Shown here: positions 1-5,675 of the stretch, piece after piece
How the letters are laid out: each line of letters begins with the position of its first letter
How positions within the stretch are numbered: the stretch's first letter is position 1
From: Dehalococcoidia bacterium UBA3254
GTDB lineage: Bacteria > Chloroflexota > Dehalococcoidia > Dehalococcoidales > UBA3254
Direction of reading: 5' to 3'
DNA: 7,245 bases
NCBI GenBank assembly: GCA_002362735.1
Contig: DEUU01000186.1
Coordinates: 10,769-18,013 of the forward strand
Notes under the pieces: model-generated
Database searches by the model: none
The model's input: the letters and a program-made list of their open reading frames with translations, nothing else
What the model was told of the DNA's origin: nothing
Translations under genes and position numbers: made by a program

Positions 1-37
1 CAAGGTGAGTCTTTTATTATTGGGATTTGTTAAGAGA

Positions 38-2287
38 CTATTTAGTGACGGTAGCCCTCTGGGTATACTCAAGGTTGTTCGTTAAAGCACTACTGGAAGG
101 AAATGAAGAAGGCAAAGCTCCATAAGTCAATCCATTTATACGGTAATGGGAATTCGACGGAAGCCCGCTCTGGTATCGAACGTTATTGGTGCTTTGTAAG
201 TTAAAGGCCAGCCAGTAATAGCTGCTGGCAGCAACGGATAGATTCAGTCCGGAAATAGAAACCCAGCCATTAGTGACCTTGACTTCTCCCGCATCCAGTA
301 AGCGCGTTCCGGGTTTTCCGTTATTGTCCGCGTAAACTCCCATTCTCACATTGCCGTTAGGGGTAGTATCATCTATTAAAACTTCAAGTTTGGTCAAAAT
401 ACCAGCCCCGACGGTGTTCTGGAACCGCATCGCCTGCAGGGCACTGGCTTGCTGAGCACAGATATAATTACCGCTGTTTAAGCCGAAAGTTCCCGTCGAC
501 GAAGATGGAGGAAGCGTCGTATTTTGGGTCAGACTAACGTTCAGGTTGATAGTTTGTCCCGAGGTAAGAGCAAAGGTGCCCGTCTTTGAGGCATAGCCAC
601 TGGCACTGACAACATAATTATAGGTTCCCACTGCTAAGGCATAGGAACCAGGTTTCAGGGACAGGCTCCCGGAGGTCATCACAGCACTGGCTGCGTTACA
701 ATTGAAAACTAGAGTCCCCTGAGTATTTACAGGCGGATCCTGAACCAGGCTGACGGATACCGTGGAGATCTGTCCGGCATTAATGGTAAAACTCCCGGAC
801 TGAGAGTAATAGCCGGATGCTGAAGTCGTCCAGCTATATGAACCGGGATTCAATTGATAGCTTCCGGAACTTAAAACCTGGTTAGATACCCCGGAACCTG
901 AAAGGGAAAAAATAGAGGAAGCCGGAGTTAAGGCCACCTGGAGAGTCCCCTGTTGAGAAAGAGTGGATGGAGCCGTCCCCGTGGCGGTTGAATACTTTAT
1001 GAGATTATCACTCTCTGAATAGAAGCTGGCGTCGCTCCAGGCTGCCGGGCGTACGGAATTGGACACCCTGAACTCGTCCAGAATACCATCAAAATACTGA
1101 TTTGGAACGGAGCCGATGTACAGGGCTTCCGAAGTGTTTCCGGGACTATTCAGGTAACTCCATCCGGTATTTGTACGAGAAGCTTTGACTTTCAATTTCT
1201 GAGTTGAATCGCAATAATAAACCGTTAAGCTCATGGACTTGGCCGAATTATCAAATGTACCCACGCAATACAACCAGTCCCCAACTGAATAATGCTGGTT
1301 CCATTCCGGATGGCTGGACGGAGCCGTATAGTAAGGACCCAGGCCTACGCCATCACCTTTTCCACCAACCTGGTTAAACTCATAGCTCATAATGCCCAGG
1401 TATTTACTGACACCCGAGTTGTCCAGTCCGAGACCGAAATCCCACTCCCAGCTGCCGCCGGAACGGCCTTTGCCGATGGTATGAACATAATCTCCACCGG
1501 TATTATTATCCGGCCACTTCAAGGTCACGTTCGGGTTATACCAGAAACTGTAGGAAAATTTTCCAGTGGTTGTGATAGAAAAATCGTTATTATCAGGAAC
1601 CATAATGTAATTTCTGGCATTATAGTTGTTATTAGCTCCGCCGTTGAAAGCCTGCCCCAGACCCAGACGAGTCTGCACGGCTGCTGGTTTAGCTTTGCCG
1701 GCATCGGATGCGGCGGTTCCGTTATGCTGTTTGGAGGTTGAATCTTTAATTTCTCCACTGGCCCCGCTTCCCTGCTCGTCCATGTGATAAACCCCCACGT
1801 AGCTGGTGTCCCAAACATTGCGAGAAGCCGTGGACCCCGCATTCCCTACATAGGTCGTGTTACTGGCCTGATTATTATCGTAATAAAGATACAGGATAGT
1901 ATCCGCCGTACTTGAAATAGCTGGCACTTTCACCCATAGATAGGCTTGCTGTTTGGCACTATCCCACTGTTCTATTTCGGTATAACATTGAGTCAGTCCG
2001 TCAGCGCTGGTGACAGCAATCTTTTGCGCATTTGAACCGATAGCACTAAAAATTCCGGACACATTAGTTTTATTAATTCCCGATGCAGCGCTCAGATGCA
2101 CCATGACCGGGAAATTGGTAAGTGATGAAGGAGTTTTTGTATGATCGATAGTCAGCTGGATCCGATTTGCCCAACCGGACAGCCAGCCTTCTCCGGCAGC
2201 AGAGGCAGCACTAGCTCCAATGAATCCGACCATCGAGACTACTACTACCAACACCAAAATAACGTGTACCAACATCTTTTTTAACAT
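38..2287 (-). CDS. Secreted DUF2341/LamG-like surface protein with two PEGA-like repeats and a C-terminal beta-sandwich
   Basis: 749 residues. Residues 1-31 form a signal peptide: Lys-Lys near the start, a hydrophobic core at about 6-24, and Ala-rich ASAASA cleavage sites. Residues ~39-145 match the DUF2341 pattern (ANRIQLTIDHT, NFPVMVHLS, AYLWVKVPAISSTADTILYLYY). Residues ~163-430 resemble a LamG/concanavalin-like jelly roll (VGVYHMDE, GSWEWDFGLGLDNS, VGDWLYCVGTF, FDGILDEFRVS). Two related PEGA-like beta repeats follow (~446-517 and ~523-588), sharing QGTL, PGSY or GTY, SASGY and VSL-Q landmarks. A Pro/Ser linker (~589-597) leads to a final beta-rich domain (~598-749) with NVRMGVYADNNGKPGTRLLD. 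I see no C-terminal helix, LPXTG or basic tail, so release or non-covalent binding is likely. The ATG lies 9 bases after a consensus AGGAGG, which favours it over Met5. The first ~430 residues are paralogous to the product at 3936-5675. Glycan binding is inferred from the fold; no catalytic residues are evident. Expression is probably from the promoter at 2379-2408 through a structured leader. Confidence 0.88.
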   Translation of the reverse strand: MLKKMLVHVILVLVVVVSMVGFIGASAASAAGEGWLSGWANRIQLTIDHTKTPSSLTNFPVMVHLSAASGINKTNVSGIFSAIGSNAQKIAVTSADGLTQCYTEIEQWDSAKQQAYLWVKVPAISSTADTILYLYYDNNQASNTTYVGNAGSTASRNVWDTSYVGVYHMDEQGSGASGEIKDSTSKQHNGTAASDAGKAKPAAVQTRLGLGQAFNGGANNNYNARNYIMVPDNNDFSITTTGKFSYSFWYNPNVTLKWPDNNTGGDYVHTIGKGRSGGSWEWDFGLGLDNSGVSKYLGIMSYEFNQVGGKGDGVGLGPYYTAPSSHPEWNQHYSVGDWLYCVGTFDNSAKSMSLTVYYCDSTQKLKVKASRTNTGWSYLNSPGNTSEALYIGSVPNQYFDGILDEFRVSNSVRPAAWSDASFYSESDNLIKYSTATGTAPSTLSQQGTLQVALTPASSIFSLSGSGVSNQVLSSGSYQLNPGSYSWTTSASGYYSQSGSFTINAGQISTVSVSLVQDPPVNTQGTLVFNCNAASAVMTSGSLSLKPGSYALAVGTYNYVVSASGYASKTGTFALTSGQTINLNVSLTQNTTLPPSSSTGTFGLNSGNYICAQQASALQAMRFQNTVGAGILTKLEVLIDDTTPNGNVRMGVYADNNGKPGTRLLDAGEVKVTNGWVSISGLNLSVAASSYYWLAFNLQSTNNVRYQSGLPSNSHYRINGLTYGALPSSFPSSSALTNNLEYTQRATVTK

Positions 2288-2296
2288 TTACCTGTT

Positions 2297-2303
2297 CCTC
2301 CTC
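2297..2303 (-). promoter_or_regulatory. Ribosome binding site of the 749-residue secreted protein
   Basis: The minus strand reads GAGGAGG, a full match to the canonical anti-16S core, nine bases before the ATG at 2287-2285. It is much stronger than the sites in front of the other three genes here, and it fixes the start at Met1 rather than Met5. Confidence 0.85.
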
Positions 2304-2314
2304 AAGTTTTTGTT

Positions 2315-2375
2315 ACCCATCTTTTTAGCTAGAATAGAAGCAGTATACCGGCTTATTCTTAACCAAAAGACGGGT
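2315..2375 (-). promoter_or_regulatory. Nested inverted repeats in the 5' leader of the 749-residue gene
   Basis: An outer stem pairs ACCCGTCTTTT (2375-2365, minus strand) with AAAAGATGGGT (2325-2315): ten Watson-Crick pairs and one G-U in eleven. Inside it, an inner stem pairs AGAATA (2359-2354) with TATTCT (2336-2331), continued by AGC/GCT (2353-2351 with 2341-2339) across a two-base bulge and closed by a nine-base loop (2350-2342). The structure ends 11 bases before the AGGAGG. The predicted transcription start falls at the outer edge of the first arm, so part of that arm may be missing from the RNA. No U-tract follows, so it is not an intrinsic terminator. I do not recognise a known riboswitch core. 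A leader RNA fold or a protein-binding DNA site are both possible. Confidence 0.45.
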
Positions 2376-2378
2376 GAA

Positions 2379-2408
2379 TTTATACCATAAGCTAAAAGAA
2401 CAGGTCAA
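2379..2408 (-). promoter_or_regulatory. Sigma70-type promoter with extended -10, driving the 749-residue gene
   Basis: Reading the minus strand, the -35 is TTGACC (2408-2403, five of six consensus bases), the spacer is 18 bases, and the -10 is TATAAA (2384-2379, five of six). TGG lies directly before the -10 and gives an extended -10 (TGnTATAAA). The expected start near 2372 leaves a leader of about 85 bases before the ATG. The match is among the best in the intergenic region. Confidence 0.62.
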
Positions 2409-2450
2409 AGTTAATTAAAGGAAAGGGCGGTTAATAACGGAAGAATTGGT

Positions 2451-2479
2451 TTGACTTATGCCTCGACAATGAGTTTAAT
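2451..2479 (+). promoter_or_regulatory. Sigma70-type promoter toward the FemAB-like gene
   Basis: The -35 is TTGACT (2451-2456, five of six consensus bases), the spacer is the optimal 17 bases, and the -10 is TTTAAT (2474-2479, five of six). The predicted start near 2486 is about 350 bases before the acyltransferase ATG at 2837, so the transcript would carry an unusually long leader or a separate small RNA. It lies back to back with the minus-strand promoter at 2379-2408. Confidence 0.5.
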
Positions 2480-2573
2480 GATAATGCCAGTTTGAATTAC
2501 TTAGTTGTGACGCTCAAAATATGTAATATTTCTACAATATATCTGTTATTACTATGCTGTTTATAGTACTAAA

Positions 2574-2606
2574 GTAAAGGGTAAACAACATTTGTTTTCA
2601 CTTTAC
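2574..2606. repeat. 33-base imperfect palindrome in the predicted acyltransferase leader
   Basis: The arms are GTAAAG (2574-2579) with CTTTAC (2601-2606) and AAACAA (2583-2588) with TTGTTT (2592-2597), around a central CAT. Thirteen of fifteen arm positions pair; the mismatches are in the three-base joint GGT/TCA. No T-run follows on either strand, so a terminator is unlikely. A dimeric regulator operator, or an RNA hairpin about 90-120 bases into the predicted plus-strand leader, would explain the symmetry. Confidence 0.5.
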
Positions 2607-2785
2607 ACTTATCCGTGTCAGGAAAGAGAGAAAGTTATAGGAAGAAGGAAACGGGATTAACAAGGACAATATAAGGCTTCGAGATTTAAATTTTACGGGC
2701 AGTGAAGGTGAACGGGCTTCAGAAATGCATTTGCGTTAAATACGTATTAAAAATATCTAATCCAGCTAATCTCAAATGAAGATTT

Positions 2786-2803
2786 AATAGATATAATAGA
2801 TAT
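2786..2803 (+). repeat. Tandem AATAGATAT repeat containing a TATAAT box
   Basis: AATAGATAT occurs twice in direct succession (2786-2794 and 2795-2803) and is followed by GATATC (2804-2809). The junction creates a perfect TATAAT at 2792-2797, 39 bases before the acyltransferase ATG, but the expected -35 position holds only ATCTCA or similar. ATATCTA at 2753-2759 is complementary to the TAGATAT in each copy. It could be an activator-dependent second promoter or chance in AT-rich DNA. Confidence 0.3.
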
Positions 2804-2836
2804 GATATCCACTAAACGCCTGCTAGAGAAGAAATT

Positions 2837-3883
2837 ATGAGTTCAACTCCATTTATAATTATTGATTCGATAGACGAACATCTGTGGGATGACTTTGTCG
2901 CCAAACATCCTCAGGGTAATATTTTTCAATCACGCTACATTTATGAAGTCTACCGCAATACAAAGAATTACTATCCTTCTAAAATCTTTGCAGTCAATAA
3001 AGAGACCGGTGAGATAGGCGGATTATTAATAGCCGTGATTGTGAATGAAATAGGTGGTATATTCAGCCGGTTTTCCGCTCATTCAATCATACAGGGCGGC
3101 CCTCTGGTAATACCAGGTTTTGAGAAAACACTGATCCCCCTGCTTTTAAACGAACATGATAGGTTAAGCCGCAAGAGAGCGTTATATGGCGAGATACGAA
3201 ACCTGCATCGCGTCAAAGAAAATCTGGAGGGTTTGCCCAATTATACCTATGAAGACCACCTCAATTTTTTAATCCGATTAGACCAGTCAGAAGAAGACCT
3301 CTGGCGGCAGCTGCACCGGGCCAAAAAGAACCACATCAATAAAGCTAAAAAGACGAATATACAGGTAAAAGAACTGGACTCCCCAGAGCTAATCCCGGTA
3401 GTTTATAAACTATTCCGAGAAACGTACCAAAACGCGAAGATACCTCTGGCGGATATCTCACTTTTTGAATCGACTTTCCGCTTTTTATTCTCGAAAGGGA
3501 TGGCAAAATTCTTTTTAGCTGAGTTGGATGGGAAATATATCGCCGGACAGTTATTCCTCATTTTCAACGAGGTCATTTATGCGTGGTATCTCGGCGCCAG
3601 CCATGAATTCATAAATTACCATCCCAACGAACTGGTTACATGGCATACGCTTAAATGGGGGATGTCTCACGGATTTAAATTATTTGATTTCGGGGGCGCG
3701 GGAAACCCGAGAGCCAAATACGGGCCCCGCGATTATAAAAGAGAGTTCGGCGGAGAAGAAGTCAATTTCGGCCGGCACAAAAACGTTTATAAGCCTTTCG
3801 AAATGAAGACTACCGAAGTTGGATTCGGACTTTATCAGAAATTGATTTCTATTAATAGCCGTTTTCAAGGGGACCGGGCTTAA
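2837..3883 (+). CDS. FemAB/GNAT-fold acyltransferase (peptidoglycan-bridge or envelope-glycan type)
   Basis: 348 residues with no signal peptide or membrane helix, so cytoplasmic. The layout is the double-GNAT fold of FemAB-like enzymes. The N-terminal half (~1-145) includes WDDFVAKHPQGNIFQS, the usual opening of the family, and GGLLIAV (~61-67). A basic amphipathic stretch, LHRAKKNHINKAKK (159-172), follows. The C-terminal half carries FFLAELDGKYIAGQLFLIF (225-243) and the diagnostic tail FDFGGAGNPRAKYGPRDYKREFGGE (283-307; Phe-Asp-Phe-Gly-Gly, then Tyr-Gly, then Phe-Gly-Gly). Known relatives move an amino acid from aminoacyl-tRNA to lipid II, or acylate sugars in polysaccharide loci. The substrate here cannot be read from sequence, and the neighbouring flippase favours an envelope glycan. 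The ATG at 2837 has only a weak purine-rich site (GAGAAGAA) before it. The frame is open to a TAA at 2813-2815 with no other start codon, so the start is secure. It is the only plus-strand gene here, transcribed against both neighbours. Confidence 0.85.
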   Translation: MSSTPFIIIDSIDEHLWDDFVAKHPQGNIFQSRYIYEVYRNTKNYYPSKIFAVNKETGEIGGLLIAVIVNEIGGIFSRFSAHSIIQGGPLVIPGFEKTLIPLLLNEHDRLSRKRALYGEIRNLHRVKENLEGLPNYTYEDHLNFLIRLDQSEEDLWRQLHRAKKNHINKAKKTNIQVKELDSPELIPVVYKLFRETYQNAKIPLADISLFESTFRFLFSKGMAKFFLAELDGKYIAGQLFLIFNEVIYAWYLGASHEFINYHPNELVTWHTLKWGMSHGFKLFDFGGAGNPRAKYGPRDYKREFGGEEVNFGRHKNVYKPFEMKTTEVGFGLYQKLISINSRFQGDRA

Positions 3884-3918
3884 CTCAGTTTCAATTATTA
3901 TTAACAGCTTAGCCCGAA
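3871..3918. repeat. Weak inverted repeat across the convergent gene junction
   Basis: CGGGCT (3875-3880) pairs with AGCCCG (3911-3916). Past a 2x2 internal loop, GG (3871-3872) pairs with CC (3919-3920, just outside the span). The left arm covers the last codons of the acyltransferase gene and the right arm sits in the 52-base junction with the 579-residue gene. The loop is about 30 bases and no T-run follows on either strand. A weak bidirectional terminator is possible, but the match is poor. Confidence 0.22.
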
Positions 3919-3935
3919 CCATTTCACTACTGCCA

Positions 3936-5675
3936 TCATGACCGTCTCCGGCGAATAATGACAACGATAAATAAGGCAGCTATCAAAGCCATCATCACAC
4001 CGATCACAATAAATATTGACTTTGCTGTTCCGCTCGCCTGACCCGGGGTGGTGGATGGAATACTCGGTTCGGGTACATTCGCTGCGGTGACGACGATGGT
4101 AATATCCTCAGAATCAGTCAATTTACCATCGGTCACTTCGAAATGTACTTTTGAGTAAGTTCCCCTCTGACCAGAAGCGGGAGTCCAGAAGAATGTGCCG
4201 GTGTCAGGATTGAAAACGGCTCCTCTGGGCAAGCCTGAAGCGGAGACCGTTAATAAGTTACCCTCCGTACCTATAGCGGTAACCGTAAACGAGATCGAGT
4301 GTCCTTCTTCAACTGTCTTATTTCCAATCGGGTTTATTGTTAGAGGCTTTTCACGAACCAGTGTATACGTCAGGAGGCTGTCGATTTGGGAATAGTAACT
4401 CGCTTTGATCCAGGCATCGGAGCGATAAGTGCTCGAAATATATAACTCATCTATTAACCCCTCGTACATCTGCCACTGAGTAACAACTGTAGCTATGGTG
4501 AGTGGCGACCAGGTGTGTTTGGGAATAATGGCATCTGCATAGCCGGTAGCTTTAGTATAGACATTGGTAGAGGTCTTGAGACCAGAAGGATAAAAATCCA
4601 GGATATCCACATTATTCTTGCTAAATCGGCCAACGACGTAAATCCAATCTCCCACTTCATAATGATCGGATGTGCCCGATCCAATACCTTTTCCGCCGGG
4701 GGCATTGTGGGCATAAAGATTGATTTGCTGAGGTTTATTACGCGAGTTCTGGAGTCCAAGACCAAAAACCCATTCCCAACCGTTCGGATAGCCGCCTTTG
4801 CCCAACATGTTGATATAGTCACCACTGCCGTCATTCTTTCTCCAATTCAAGACTGTGGGACCAAACCACCAGCTTACTGTCAATTCTCCCTGGGTACCGA
4901 TAGAGAAATCATCACTATCCGGGACAAGGATATAATCATCGTCACCATCAAAATACTGAGCATTCGCCACTTTTCCGGCCTTTTGAACGGGGAGTCCATA
5001 ACCAGTCCCGTCGTTATGACAGCTGGTTGAATCGATATACTCCCCAGCCTTACCAGTGCTACTGTCGTCAAAGTGCTGCACCATGACAAACCGGTCGCTC
5101 CACACTTTTTCAGCGGGTAGAGACCCGGTCTCCCCCACCATTGAACTGTTATCGGCCTGGTTGCGATCAAAAAACAGATAAATGACAGTATCTTCGGTGC
5201 TGGAGATTTCCGGGACTTTGACCCATAACCAGGCCTGCTTATTCACGTTATCCCAGATCTCAATTTCCACGAAGCACTCTGTTTTTTTATCTGAAGTAGT
5301 GACTGAAATCTTTTTAGAGTTTTCACCCAGAACAGAAAAAATCGAAGATATATCCGCCTGACCTGAACCTGAAGAGGCGCTGAGATGGACTAAAATCGGG
5401 AAATTGGAGAGCGGAGCCAGGATTTTGGTATGGTTGATAGTCAATTTAATGCGGTTCGCAGTATCCGTATCAAACTTCACCCCTCCGGAAGGGGGTACAG
5501 TAGTTATCCGCTTTACAATGGGCGGACTGATGACCGGTACAGGAGTTGAAACAGAGGCAGGCGAGGGACCCTGAGCCGAAACCGGTGAGGAAACAAAACC
5601 GGGCAATGCCGATAAAAAAAAGATGATCAAGGCGATTACCGGCACAATTACGATGATTATTACTCTGTTTTTCAC
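3936..5675 (-). CDS. Membrane-anchored DUF2341/LamG-like surface protein with Ig/cadherin-like domain
   Basis: 579 residues. The N-terminus is a signal peptide (Lys-Asn-Arg, hydrophobic core ~5-24, likely cut after VSA at 31-33 or just past it), then a Pro/Ser/Val-rich linker (~36-65). Residues ~73-185 are DUF2341-like (ANRIKLTINHT, NFPILVHLS, WLWVKVPEISSTEDTVIYLF). Residues ~195-437 are LamG-like (FDGDDDYILVPD, GWEWVFGLGLQNS, YEVGDWIYVVGRF, YEGLIDELYIS). Residues ~443-530 are a putative Ig / dystroglycan-type cadherin domain (INPIGNKTVEEGHSISFTV, GLPRGAVFNPDTGTFFWTP, FEVTDGKLTDSEDITI). A VPEPSIPSTTPG linker (534-545), a transmembrane helix (~553-573) and RRRRS end the protein, so it is tethered with its bulk outside. 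The start is GTG (5675-5673), overlapping the flippase stop as GTGA. No ATG follows until Met179, and GAAGG lies nine bases upstream. Aligned Cys134 here and Cys101 in the 749-residue protein occupy the same spot. Sugar binding is inferred, not shown. Confidence 0.88.
   Translation of the reverse strand: MKNRVIIIVIVPVIALIIFFLSALPGFVSSPVSAQGPSPASVSTPVPVISPPIVKRITTVPPSGGVKFDTDTANRIKLTINHTKILAPLSNFPILVHLSASSGSGQADISSIFSVLGENSKKISVTTSDKKTECFVEIEIWDNVNKQAWLWVKVPEISSTEDTVIYLFFDRNQADNSSMVGETGSLPAEKVWSDRFVMVQHFDDSSTGKAGEYIDSTSCHNDGTGYGLPVQKAGKVANAQYFDGDDDYILVPDSDDFSIGTQGELTVSWWFGPTVLNWRKNDGSGDYINMLGKGGYPNGWEWVFGLGLQNSRNKPQQINLYAHNAPGGKGIGSGTSDHYEVGDWIYVVGRFSKNNVDILDFYPSGLKTSTNVYTKATGYADAIIPKHTWSPLTIATVVTQWQMYEGLIDELYISSTYRSDAWIKASYYSQIDSLLTYTLVREKPLTINPIGNKTVEEGHSISFTVTAIGTEGNLLTVSASGLPRGAVFNPDTGTFFWTPASGQRGTYSKVHFEVTDGKLTDSEDITIVVTAANVPEPSIPSTTPGQASGTAKSIFIVIGVMMALIAALFIVVIIRRRRS

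Larger units (their letters stand above)
2288..2836. other. 549-base divergent intergenic region without a convincing gene
   Basis: This separates the divergent secreted-protein and acyltransferase genes. It holds two back-to-back promoters (-35 boxes at 2403-2408 minus and 2451-2456 plus), the leader fold at 2315-2375, the palindrome at 2574-2606, a purine-rich run at about 2621-2665 and the AATAGATAT direct repeat at 2786-2803. Between the two -35 boxes lie the small palindromes TTAATTAA (2411-2418) and GTTAaTAAC (2430-2438), either of which could be a shared operator half-site. Reading frames starting in the region are short (for example seven codons from ATG 2554 and 25 from GTG 2702) and lack a ribosome binding site. 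I see no tRNA-like or other known RNA. Confidence 0.7.

Noticed and set aside
1292..1741. 149-codon open frame on the plus strand
   Set aside because: It lies antisense inside the 749-residue gene, whose domain matches run through the whole interval. The antisense product has no recognisable domain and no ribosome binding site.
2315..2375. Known riboswitch in the leader of the 749-residue gene
   Set aside because: The nested stems are real, but I find no conserved core of the c-di-GMP, TPP, cobalamin, SAM or purine classes, and the element is too short for most of them.
2702..2779. 25-codon frame from GTG in the divergent intergenic region
   Set aside because: There is no Shine-Dalgarno match before the GTG, no domain and an ordinary length for chance in this DNA.
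2837..3883. Assignment to the PEP-CTERM-associated FemAB subfamily
   Set aside because: As I recall that subfamily, its tail differs from the GGAGNPRAKYGPRDYKREFGG tail seen here, which looks like the general FemAB/GNAT type. The VPEP tail of the neighbour alone is not enough to support the assignment.
3871..3935. Intrinsic terminator at the convergent junction
   Set aside because: The stem is only six contiguous pairs with a ~30-base loop, and no T-run follows on either strand. It is listed only as a weak inverted repeat.
3680..3964. 94-codon minus-strand frame over the acyltransferase 3' end and the convergent junction
   Set aside because: Most of it is antisense to the conserved FDFGGAG...FGGE tail of the acyltransferase, and it has no ribosome binding site or domain.
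4515..5030. 171-codon open frame on the plus strand
   Set aside because: It lies opposite the LamG-like part of the 579-residue gene. The composition is that of a mirrored coding frame, and no family resemblance is visible.
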